Below are positions 15,430-23,445 of a DNA stretch of 64,000 nucleotides, piece after piece. The translations under genes were made by a program, and so were the position numbers. This DNA comes from JBPBQZ01 sp050955105 (lineage in GTDB: Bacteria; Pseudomonadota; Gammaproteobacteria; Burkholderiales; Burkholderiaceae). The DNA lies in NCBI GenBank assembly GCA_050955105.1, contig JBPBQZ010000033.1:1-64000 (forward strand), given 5' to 3'. Each line of letters opens with the position of its first letter. Positions within the stretch are counted from its first letter, which is position 1. Below the pieces are notes generated by a model, which saw only the letters and a list, made by a program, of their open reading frames with translations, was not told where the DNA came from and made no database searches.

Positions 15430-18381
15430 TTACCGCGCGACCGCAGCCGGCTCTTCACCGCGTTCGCGATGATCGAGCAGGTTCAACTGGGCACGATTGA
15501 ATTGTTCATAACGCTTCTGCCATTCCGATTGCCACTCGGCTGGCTGCGCCACCGGCAATACTTGCACCGCCGTGACCTTGTATTCGGGACAATTGGTGGC
15601 CCAATCGGAACTGTCGGTAGTGATGACGTTGGCGCCCGATTCGGGGAAGTGGAAGGTGGTGTAGACCACGCCCGGTTGCATCTTCTCGGTGATGCGCGCG
15701 CGCAGCACTGTGTGGCCGGCGCGCGAGTCGATACCGACCCAGTCGCCTTCAAGAATGCCGCGGTCGTTGGCGTCGGCCGGATGAATATCGAGACGGTCTT
15801 CCTCGTGCCATGCCACGTTCGGCGTACGCCGCGTCTGCGCGCCCACGTTATATTGAGACAACACGCGACCGGTGGTCAGCAGCAACGGGAATTTGCGTGT
15901 CACCTTCTCGTCTGAGGCAACAAAACGCGTGATGATGAAGCGCCCCTTGCCGCGCACGAAATTGTCGATGTGCATGATCGGCGTGCCATCCGGCGCCGCT
16001 GCGTTACATGGCCATTGAATGCTGCCGAGTTCGTCGAGCCGCGCATACGACACGCCCGAGAAGGTCGGCGTGAGACTGGCGATCTCGTCCATGATCTGCG
16101 ACGGATGCGCATAGTCCATCCCATAGCCGAGAGCCTTCGAAAGCATCAAGGTCACTTCCCAGTCGGCATAGCCTGCCATCGGCTGCATCACGCGCCGCAC
16201 GCGTGAGATACGCCGCTCGGCATTCGTGAAGGTACCGTCTTTTTCGAGAAACGACGAGCCCGGCAAGAACACGTGCGCATATTTGGCGGTTTCGTTCAGG
16301 AAGATATCCTGCACCACGATGCACTGCATCGACGACAGCGCTTTCGCCACATGCTGCGTATCGGGATCCGACTGCACGATGTCTTCGCCCTGGCAATACA
16401 GGCCCAGGAAGCTGCCATGCGTCGCGGCCTCGAACATATTCGGGATGCGCAGCCCGGGCTCGGCTTGCAGCGGCACCTGCCACGCTTCTTCGAACTGTTG
16501 CCGCACGATGGTGTCGGAAACGTGCCGGTAACCGGGCAACTCGTGCGGGAACGAGCCCATGTCGCATGAGCCCTGCACATTATTCTGGCCGCGCAGCGGG
16601 TTCACGCCCACGCCTTCGCGGCCCACGTTGCCGGTGACCATCGCCAGGTTCGCGATGCCCATCACGGTGGTGGAACCCTGCGCATGTTCGGTCACGCCCA
16701 GGCCGTAGTAGATCGCGGCATTGCCGCCTTGCGCATACAGGCGCGCGGCGGCGCGCAACGCGTCGGCGGGCACGCCCGTCACGGCGGCAGTCGCTTCGGG
16801 GGAGTTTTCAGCTTGTGCGACGAAGTCTCGCCATTGCTCGAATGCCCGCGCTTCGCAGCGCTCGGCGACGAAGGTCGCATCGAACAGGCCTTCGGTGATG
16901 ATGACGTGGGCGAGTGCGTTGACCATCGCGACATTGGTGCCGGGGCGCAACTGCAAATGATGCTCGGCTTTCACGTGCGGGCCGTCGACCAAATCGATGC
17001 GCCGCGGATCAATCACGATCAACTTCGCGCCTTGCCGCACGCGCCGCTTCAAGCGTGATCCGAACACCGGATGGCCGTCGGTCGGATTCGCGCCGATCAC
17101 CATGATTACGTCGGCATGATCGACCGAGGCAAAGGTCTGCGTGCCGGCCGATTCGCCCAAGGTTTGCTTCAGTCCATAGCCGGTGGGGGAATGACAAACC
17201 CGCGCGCAGGTATCGACGTTATTGTTGCCGAACGCGGCGCGTATCAGCTTCTGCACCAGATAGGTTTCTTCATTGGTACAGCGCGACGAAGTAACGCCGC
17301 CGATCGAATCGCGGCCGTGCTCGGCCTGGATGCGGCGAAACTCCGATGCCGCGTAGCCGATGGCTTCTTCCCAACTTACTTCGCGCCACGGATCGGTGAT
17401 GCGCTCGCGGATCATCGGCTTGGTGATGCGGTCTTTATGTGTTGCATAGCCCCAGGCGAAGCGGCCCTTCACGCATGAATGCCCATCGTTGGCGCGGCCG
17501 TCTTTGTACGGCACCATGCGCACCACTTCCTCGCCCTTCATCTCGGCCTTGAAGGCACAGCCCACGCCGCAATAGGCGCAGGTGGTTACGGTCGAGTGTT
17601 CGGGCTGGCCGAGTTCGATGATGCTTTTTTCCGTGAGCGTGGCGGTCGGGCAAGCGCTGACGCAGGCGCCGCACGATACGCATTCCGAGCCCATGAAGGC
17701 GCCATCCGGACCCGGCGCCACGCGTGATTCGAAGCCGCGCCCCGCGATGGTGAGCGCGAAGGTGCCTTGCGTTTCTTCACAGGCGCGCACGCAGCGATTG
17801 CAGACGATGCACTTCGACGGATCGTAGGTGAAGTAAGGATTCGACTCATCCTTCACATCGTGCAGGTGATTGTGACCTGCCGCATCGCCCACCCCGTAGC
17901 GCACTTCGCGCAAGCCGGTCACGCCGGCCATGTCCTGCAATTCGCAATCGCCGTTCGCCGCGCAAGTCAGGCAGTCGAGCGGATGATCGGAGATGTACAG
18001 CTCCATCACGTTGCGGCGCAGCGACTGCAGCTTGGCGCTTTGCGTGCGCACTTTCATGCCGGCTTCGGCCGGCGTTGTGCACGACGCGGGATAGCCGCGG
18101 CGGCCCTCGATTTCTACCAGGCAGAGCCGGCAGGAACCGAAGGGTTCGAGGGAATCGGTGGCGCACAGCTTCGGCACGTTCACGCCGCCTTCGACCGCGG
18201 CGCGCATCACCGATGTGCCGGCCGGTACCGTGACCTGGCGGCCGTCGATTTCGAGCGTCACCTGGGTTTCGGTTAATCGCGCTGGCGTACCGTAATCGGT
18301 ATTGTTGATCTGCATCGGTGCTTCACCGGCCCATGCGGGCGCCGAACGCGGACCGGCAGGCGAAATTGGTCGATCACCCAT
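15430..18381 (-). CDS. fdsA: NAD-dependent formate dehydrogenase, molybdenum catalytic subunit alpha
   Basis: A 983-residue catalytic subunit oxidising formate to CO2. In order: an N-terminal [2Fe-2S] ferredoxin domain (LCATDSLEPFGSCRLCLVEI), a His-Cys cluster segment, two [4Fe-4S] motifs (CIVCNRCVRACEE and CVSCGACVSACPTATL), a further CAYCGVGC cluster, then the bis-MGD domain. The molybdenum ligand is Cys, not selenocysteine, in ARVCHSPTGYG (near residue 395). The ATG at 18381 has a good AAGGAG ribosome-binding site seven bases upstream and overlaps the fdsB stop by 8 bp, so it is preferred over the open frame further upstream. Works with FdsB and FdsG as a cytosolic complex passing electrons to NAD+. 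Confidence 0.96.
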   Translation of the reverse strand: MGDRPISPAGPRSAPAWAGEAPMQINNTDYGTPARLTETQVTLEIDGRQVTVPAGTSVMRAAVEGGVNVPKLCATDSLEPFGSCRLCLVEIEGRRGYPASCTTPAEAGMKVRTQSAKLQSLRRNVMELYISDHPLDCLTCAANGDCELQDMAGVTGLREVRYGVGDAAGHNHLHDVKDESNPYFTYDPSKCIVCNRCVRACEETQGTFALTIAGRGFESRVAPGPDGAFMGSECVSCGACVSACPTATLTEKSIIELGQPEHSTVTTCAYCGVGCAFKAEMKGEEVVRMVPYKDGRANDGHSCVKGRFAWGYATHKDRITKPMIRERITDPWREVSWEEAIGYAASEFRRIQAEHGRDSIGGVTSSRCTNEETYLVQKLIRAAFGNNNVDTCARVCHSPTGYGLKQTLGESAGTQTFASVDHADVIMVIGANPTDGHPVFGSRLKRRVRQGAKLIVIDPRRIDLVDGPHVKAEHHLQLRPGTNVAMVNALAHVIITEGLFDATFVAERCEARAFEQWRDFVAQAENSPEATAAVTGVPADALRAAARLYAQGGNAAIYYGLGVTEHAQGSTTVMGIANLAMVTGNVGREGVGVNPLRGQNNVQGSCDMGSFPHELPGYRHVSDTIVRQQFEEAWQVPLQAEPGLRIPNMFEAATHGSFLGLYCQGEDIVQSDPDTQHVAKALSSMQCIVVQDIFLNETAKYAHVFLPGSSFLEKDGTFTNAERRISRVRRVMQPMAGYADWEVTLMLSKALGYGMDYAHPSQIMDEIASLTPTFSGVSYARLDELGSIQWPCNAAAPDGTPIMHIDNFVRGKGRFIITRFVASDEKVTRKFPLLLTTGRVLSQYNVGAQTRRTPNVAWHEEDRLDIHPADANDRGILEGDWVGIDSRAGHTVLRARITEKMQPGVVYTTFHFPESGANVITTDSSDWATNCPEYKVTAVQVLPVAQPAEWQSEWQKRYEQFNRAQLNLLDHRERGEEPAAVAR

Positions 18382-19960
18382 TGATGCTCTCCTTGATTGG
18401 TAGCGGCGCGCCTTTGGCCGGCAATCCAAAATCCTCCGGGAAATGCTCGAGCGCCGACAGCACGGGATAAGGCGTCATGCCGCCCATCGCACACAGCGAG
18501 GCGCTCAACATCGTGTCGCACAGGTCACGCAGCAATTGCACCTGCTTGGGCGATGACTCACCCTGGCGCATGCGTGCGATGACTTCGACGCCGCGCGTCG
18601 AGCCGATGCGGCAGGGCGTGCACTTGCCGCACGATTCGATGGCGCAAAAGCGCATTGCATATTCTGACAACGCAGCCAGGTCGGAGGTGTCGTCGTGCAC
18701 CACGATGCCGCCGTGCCCTACCACCGCGCCCATCGCCGCGTAGACTTCGTAATCGATCGGTTGATCCCACTGGCTGTCGGGCAGATAGGTGCCGAGCGGG
18801 CCGCCCACCTGCACGGCGCGCGCCGGCCGGCCGCTGGCGGTGCCGTGGCCATATGTATCGAGCAGCGTGCGCAAGGTCACGCCGAATGCCAGTTCGATCA
18901 GCCCACCGCGGCGCACATTGCCAGCCAACTGCATCGGCAGCGTGCCGAGCGAGCGACCTTGCCCGAAGCCACGGTAATAGTCGGCGCCTTTCGCAAAAAC
19001 AATCGGCACCGTCGCCAGCGTGACCACGTTGTTGACCACCGTCGGCTTGCCGAACAGGCCCGTCAATGCGGGGATCGGCGGCTTGGCCCGCACCACGCCG
19101 CGCTTGCCTTCGAGGCTTTCCAGCAGCGCGGTTTCTTCACCGCAGACATAGGCGCCCGCGCCCTTTGCCACCGACAGCTCGAACGCGCGTCCAGAGCCGA
19201 GCACGTTTGCTCCCAGCCAGCCGACGCGTGTGGCGACCGCGATCGCCGCTTGCAGCGTGGCGATGGCGTGCGGATATTCGCTGCGCACATAGATGTAGCC
19301 GCGTGTGGCGCCCACCGTCACGCCAGCGATGATCATGCCTTCGATCAAGCCGAACGGATCGCTTTCCATCGACAGGCGGTCGGCGAAGGTGCCCGAATCG
19401 CCTTCGTCGGCGTTACAGACGACGTATTTTTGCGGCGCGGTCGCACCCAGCACGGTTTTCCATTTGATGCCCGCGGGAAATGCCGCGCCGCCTCGGCCGC
19501 GCAGTCCGGAATCGATTAGCAATTGGCAAGCCGCGCCGGCATCGAGCGTCAGGCAGTGGCGCAAGCCCTCGATGCCGCCGTGCGCCAGGTAGTCGTCGGT
19601 CGATAGCGGATCGGTGAGGCCGATGCGTGCGAAGGTCAAACGCTGCTGGGTGGCAAGCCAGGGCAGCGCATCGACGCGGCCGTCGGGCGCATCGATGCGG
19701 CGCGCGTGCGCACTGCCGGCGAGAAAACCGGCGGCGAACAGCGAGTCGAGATCTTCGAGTTCAACATTGCCGTAGCCGACCCGGCCGTTTGGCGTATCGA
19801 CCTCGATCAGCGGTTCGAGCCATAGTATGCCGCGCGAGCCATTGCGCACGATGTCGATGTCCAGCGCATCGCGGGCGGCGCGCGCGGCAATCGCGGCTGC
19901 CAACTCATCGGCGCCCAAGGCGATCGCGGCGGAGTCGCGCGGAATAAATACGCGGGTCAT
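18374..19960 (-). CDS. fdsB: NAD-dependent formate dehydrogenase, NADH-binding beta subunit
   Basis: A 528-residue NuoF-like subunit. It carries FMN and NAD sites (LRGRGGAAFPAGIKWKTV, VVCNADEGDSGTF, GAGAYVCGEETALLESLEG) and the [4Fe-4S] ligands ESCGKCTPCRIGSTRG near the C-terminus, so it moves electrons from the iron-sulfur chain to NAD+. The N-terminal 120 residues are a thioredoxin-like ferredoxin domain. The ATG at 19960 (MTRVFIPRDS) overlaps the fdsG stop by 4 bp; the frame stays open far upstream (to 20473), but this is the reverse-frame shadow of fdsG and should not be included. Confidence 0.95.
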   Translation of the reverse strand: MTRVFIPRDSAAIALGADELAAAIAARAARDALDIDIVRNGSRGILWLEPLIEVDTPNGRVGYGNVELEDLDSLFAAGFLAGSAHARRIDAPDGRVDALPWLATQQRLTFARIGLTDPLSTDDYLAHGGIEGLRHCLTLDAGAACQLLIDSGLRGRGGAAFPAGIKWKTVLGATAPQKYVVCNADEGDSGTFADRLSMESDPFGLIEGMIIAGVTVGATRGYIYVRSEYPHAIATLQAAIAVATRVGWLGANVLGSGRAFELSVAKGAGAYVCGEETALLESLEGKRGVVRAKPPIPALTGLFGKPTVVNNVVTLATVPIVFAKGADYYRGFGQGRSLGTLPMQLAGNVRRGGLIELAFGVTLRTLLDTYGHGTASGRPARAVQVGGPLGTYLPDSQWDQPIDYEVYAAMGAVVGHGGIVVHDDTSDLAALSEYAMRFCAIESCGKCTPCRIGSTRGVEVIARMRQGESSPKQVQLLRDLCDTMLSASLCAMGGMTPYPVLSALEHFPEDFGLPAKGAPLPIKESING

Positions 19961-20718
19961 CGCGCGGCTCCGGTGTCGTTGCCCGAGGCTGATGAGGTTG
20001 AGGGCGGCGTTGAGGTCGGCACCGCTGCAAATGCCGCAGCCGGCGCGGCATCGGTCGCTGTTTGTTCGCGCTGCCGGGCATCCCATAAGGCGTCGAACTT
20101 TTGTGGCGTGACCTTCGCGTACAGCCGATCGTTGAATAGCAAGGCGGGGGAGGTCGCGCACTGTCCGAGGCAATAAACCGATTCCAGGCTGACGGCCGAC
20201 GCGGCGTGCGCGCCGGGCTGAGCGGGTGCCGTGGCTGCTGCGGCGGCATGGCCCGCATCGAAGCGGCAGCCGGTACGGTCTTCCAAATGCTTGGCCAACT
20301 GCTCGGTGCCCATGCTGCGACAGGCCTCCGCGCGGCATAGCTGGATCACGGTCGCAGGTGGCGGACTGGTGCGGAAATAGTGATAGAAGGTCAGCACGCC
20401 ATGGACTTCGGCGCGCGACAAGCTCATTGCAGCGGCTACTGGCGCGATCGCGTCCGCCGGCACATATCGGCATTCGTCCTGTATCGCGTGCAACACGTCG
20501 AGCAAGGAGCGGCCCGGACGCACGAAGGCGCCGAAGCGGGCGGCATGCGGATCGGCCGCTTTGGCAGCATCAGCCATCTCGCGCGCGGTGCGCGTCGCCT
20601 GGCGACTGGCGCGCGAGCGCGGAGGGGCATTGAAGCCGGGAACATCCGGCAAAGGCAAGTCAGCAGACAAGGCAAGAAATCCAGCGCCTGACGACGCAAA
20701 ATATGTGAGGGCTTGCAT
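19957..20718 (-). CDS. fdsG: NAD-dependent formate dehydrogenase, gamma subunit
   Basis: A NuoE-like subunit with a thioredoxin-fold [2Fe-2S] domain. Conserved elements are LLDVLHAIQDECRYVP, MSLSRAEVHGVLTFYHYFR, CRAEACRSMG and VYCLGQCATSPALLF, which supply the four cluster cysteines. The C-terminal 45 residues are Ala/Thr/Ser-rich and not conserved. The start is uncertain: 20718 gives 253 residues with an unusual N-terminus, while the ATG at 20577 (MADAAKAADPH) gives about 206 residues, closer to the known length. It is the first gene of the fdsGBAD operon and is divergent from the regulator gene. Confidence 0.9.
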   Translation of the reverse strand: MQALTYFASSGAGFLALSADLPLPDVPGFNAPPRSRASRQATRTAREMADAAKAADPHAARFGAFVRPGRSLLDVLHAIQDECRYVPADAIAPVAAAMSLSRAEVHGVLTFYHYFRTSPPPATVIQLCRAEACRSMGTEQLAKHLEDRTGCRFDAGHAAAAATAPAQPGAHAASAVSLESVYCLGQCATSPALLFNDRLYAKVTPQKFDALWDARQREQTATDAAPAAAFAAVPTSTPPSTSSASGNDTGAAR

Positions 20719-20723
20719 ATAAT
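20718..20723 (+). promoter_or_regulatory. Consensus -10 hexamer upstream of the divergent regulator gene
   Basis: TATAAT occurs in the fdsG-regulator divergent region, reading toward the regulator gene. No convincing -35 hexamer lies at the right distance. If used, transcription would begin near 20730, which favours a regulator start at 20749 or later rather than 20713. Confidence 0.35.
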
Positions 20724-20889
20724 CGACGGCAGGCCGATCAGTGTACGCATGACGGTTATGGATACCGCTGGTAGCGCCAGCATCTCATCAGTGCGGCCGA
20801 ATATTGCGGCGCATCAAAATGAGATATGCAGAATCTTGTTAAGCTACGCGCGTTTCACTCCCGCTTCAATAGGCTATGCCACTGCATAT

Positions 20890-21972
20890 ATGGCGCAAGT
20901 CTCACCCCGTACTGACCTTTTTCTGGCAGGCGATGCCGGCCCGGGCGTTGCCTTGCGCGACATAGTCGCACTGCTCACACAAATACTGGCGCTCGGCTCG
21001 ATTGCGCGCGCCGCCGAGCAATGCAATTTGTCGTATCGGCATGCTTGGGGCCTCTTGCGCAGCGCCGAAGCCGCCCTTGAAGGACCGTTGATTACTAAAT
21101 CGCGCGGCAAGGGCTCGCTTGTCACACCACTTGGCGAGATCTTGATGCGCGCGGAAGCAACGCGCACGCAGCGTCTCGACGGACTCGCGCAGCGCCTGTC
21201 CGACGAAGTGACCCAGCAGATCAGCGACGAAATCCAGCGCTTGCGCGGGGCGCCGGCGCGCCTGCGCGTATTGGCTTCGCACGGCTATGCGGTGGCGGCG
21301 CTCCTCGATGCGCTGCAAGCAAGCGGCGCCGCCATCGATTTCAGCTATCGGGAAAGCGTCGAAGCGGTGCGCATGATGTCGCGCGGCGACTGCGAGTTGG
21401 CAGGCTTTCATCTGCCGCTTGGCGAGTTCCGCGCCGCATGCGGGGCTGGCTACCGCGCCTCGCTGGATCCACGGCGCCACGTTCTGATCTATCTCACGCG
21501 CCGCAAGCAGGGGCTGTTTTTGCCGCCCGGCAATCCTGCGGGCGTGCACGGTTTGGCCGATCTGGCGCGACCGGCCTTGCGTTTCGTCAATCGTCAGCCG
21601 GGGTCCGGCACACGTATATTGCTCGACTTGGCGTTGCGGGCGCAGGGCATCGAGCCTGCAACGGTCAATGGGCACGCCACCACCGAACTCAGCCATTCGG
21701 CGATCGCCGCCTTCGTCGCCAGCGGTATGGCGGATGTCGGCTTTGGCGTCGAACCGGCTGCGCGCCAGTTTGGCCTGGATTTCCTGCCCGTGCTGGAAGA
21801 AGACTACTTCTTTGTTGGCGAGCGACGCCGGCTGGAAGCCGCGCCGCTTGCCGACATGCTCAAGGTCTTGCGTACGCCCGCCTTTCACCGCGTGATCGAC
21901 CGTTTAGCGGGATACAACGCGCGCGAATGCGGCAAAGTGCTGGAGATCGACGCCGGTTTCGACAGCGCCTGA
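20890..21972 (+). CDS. ModE/LysR-type HTH regulator with periplasmic-binding-like sensor, probable fds regulator
   Basis: The N-terminal part is a winged HTH of ModE/LysR style (IARAAEQCNLSYRHAWGLLR, then GPLITKSRGKGSLVTPLG). The C-terminal two thirds resemble a molybdate-binding-protein-like domain (PBP_like, COG1910 type): RFVNRQPGSGTRILLDLAL, HSAIAAFVASGMADVGFGVE, LDFLPVLEEDYFFVG. Such proteins sense an oxyanion or small ligand. Divergence from the molybdenum-dependent formate dehydrogenase operon suggests it controls fds in response to formate or molybdate (compare FdsR of Cupriavidus); this is inference. The frame is open back to 20713; I use 20890 (MAQVSPRTDLF), but 20749 is also possible. 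Confidence 0.8.
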   Translation: MAQVSPRTDLFLAGDAGPGVALRDIVALLTQILALGSIARAAEQCNLSYRHAWGLLRSAEAALEGPLITKSRGKGSLVTPLGEILMRAEATRTQRLDGLAQRLSDEVTQQISDEIQRLRGAPARLRVLASHGYAVAALLDALQASGAAIDFSYRESVEAVRMMSRGDCELAGFHLPLGEFRAACGAGYRASLDPRRHVLIYLTRRKQGLFLPPGNPAGVHGLADLARPALRFVNRQPGSGTRILLDLALRAQGIEPATVNGHATTELSHSAIAAFVASGMADVGFGVEPAARQFGLDFLPVLEEDYFFVGERRRLEAAPLADMLKVLRTPAFHRVIDRLAGYNARECGKVLEIDAGFDSA

Positions 21973-22305
21973 GCCTCGCGCGGGCCCCAGGAATTTGGCA
22001 TACAGCATGCCAATAATCGGCCACAGGCGGCGGCGCGCGGCACCCTATCAAATTGCGACGCAACCGCCCGTCGCAACACTGTCGTGCGCGCTACCAGCGG
22101 ACCCTCAGACGATCAAAGATCCGGCTAGGGTTAACCAGCGAAAACGTCCAAGCGGCATGCTTCGTGCTGACTTATCTACCAAGAAGTCCGCACTGGGTGC
22201 CATGGCATTCGCCGCGCGGACTGAATCGCCGGCGCACGCCGGGCACCCGCAGCTTCTATCGAATGGGCGCTCGCCGCACTGCTGGCTCCACAGGAGTCTG
22301 CCGAA
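21973..22305. other. Intergenic region without recognisable gene
   Basis: About 330 bp between the regulator and the esterase gene. A short open frame (21995-22309) has no recognisable domain and unconvincing composition. The only functional element I see is the AGGAG ribosome-binding site of the esterase gene near 22291-22295. No terminator or clear promoter stands out. Confidence 0.6.
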
Positions 22306-23391
22306 ATGACCATCGTACAAAGCTTGAAGTCCGCACTCGGAATGGACCCGACCCGCGACGCCGACCCCGATATGCATCGCGTGCTGGAAGCATTGAAAAG
22401 CCTGCATCCGAAGCCGATTGAAGGTGATATGTCGGCCGAAGAGGCGCGGCGCCAGCCGCTGGCCGCGGACGCCGTGAAAAAGCTGCTGAGCGAATCGGGC
22501 GCGTCCGCCGAGGCAGTCATGCCGGCCGACGTGCGTACCGAGGAAATCTCGATTCCCGGGCTGGCAGGTGCCAACCGCGCCCGCGTCTACTATCCAGATA
22601 ACGAGCAGGCCGAGAATCCGCTGCCCGTGATCCTCTATTTTCGCGGCGGCGGCTTCGCGATTGCCGATCTCGACGCCTACGATGCCACGCCGCGTTCGAT
22701 GGCGGCGCTGACCGAGTCGGTGATTATTTCGCTCGACTATCGCCTCGCCCCCGAAAACAAATTCCCCGCCGCTTACGACGACGCATTCGCCGCCTATCAA
22801 TGGCTGTTGGAAAACGCCTCCAGTCTGAATGGCGATCCGTCGCGCATTGCCGTCATGGGCGAGAGCGCGGGTGGAAATCTGGCGATCAATGTGTCGATCT
22901 GGGCGCGCGACCAGGGCTTGCCGCCGCCGCTCTATCAGGTGCTGATCTATCCGTTGGCGAGTACTGACGTCGGCAGCGCCTCGTACAACGAGAATTCCAA
23001 TGCCCAGCCGTTGAACAAGCCAATGATGCTGTGGTTCGTGCAACAGCTATTGGCCGATCCGCGTGACAAGGGCAGCCGACTCTTGCGCGTGATCGAGGCC
23101 GATTTGCACGACCTGCCGTCCACGACCTTGATTACCGCCGGCATTGATCCCTTGCGCTCGGAAGGCGAAACGCTGGTCGAGCGTCTGCAGGATGCCGGCG
23201 TGCGCGTGCGTTATCGCAACTTCGGCGGTGCTACGCACGAATTCTTCGGCATGGCGGCGGTGGTCGCAGCGGCGCGCGAGGCCCAGGCCCTGGTGGCCGA
23301 AGATTTGCGCGAAGCCTTCAGCCAAGCGCCCGGCGGGTTGGCGCCGTCGCAGGGCCAATTGCCGACCTTCGAGCAGCCCGGCGCACGCTAG
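22306..23391 (+). CDS. Alpha/beta hydrolase, HSL-type esterase/lipase
   Basis: A 361-residue hydrolase of the hormone-sensitive-lipase family. The nucleophile is in GESAGGNLAINVS (near residue 186), the acid is probably Asp in AGIDPLRSEGE and the base His in GATHEFFGMA. YRLAPENKFPAAYDDAFAA is characteristic of the family. The oxyanion-hole motif, normally HGGGF, reads RGGGF (after ILYF), a change of the first His to Arg by one base (CGC for CAC). The catalytic triad is otherwise intact. No signal peptide is obvious, so it is likely cytosolic. A good AGGAG site supports the start. Substrate unknown; converges on the EAL gene. Confidence 0.87.
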   Translation: MTIVQSLKSALGMDPTRDADPDMHRVLEALKSLHPKPIEGDMSAEEARRQPLAADAVKKLLSESGASAEAVMPADVRTEEISIPGLAGANRARVYYPDNEQAENPLPVILYFRGGGFAIADLDAYDATPRSMAALTESVIISLDYRLAPENKFPAAYDDAFAAYQWLLENASSLNGDPSRIAVMGESAGGNLAINVSIWARDQGLPPPLYQVLIYPLASTDVGSASYNENSNAQPLNKPMMLWFVQQLLADPRDKGSRLLRVIEADLHDLPSTTLITAGIDPLRSEGETLVERLQDAGVRVRYRNFGGATHEFFGMAAVVAAAREAQALVAEDLREAFSQAPGGLAPSQGQLPTFEQPGAR

Positions 23392-23445
23392 GCAGGGCGC
23401 GCAGCAGCACGGCGGCGGGCCGGCGGCCGGCGGCTCGGTGCGGCC

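Noticed and set aside
19961..20473. N-terminal extension of FdsB by about 170 residues
   Set aside because: It overlaps fdsG in another frame and has basic, low-order sequence; the conserved start and the ATGA overlap with fdsG fix the start at 19960.
21995..22309. A 104-residue gene ahead of the esterase
   Set aside because: No ribosome-binding site, no domain and unordered composition; it runs into the esterase start.
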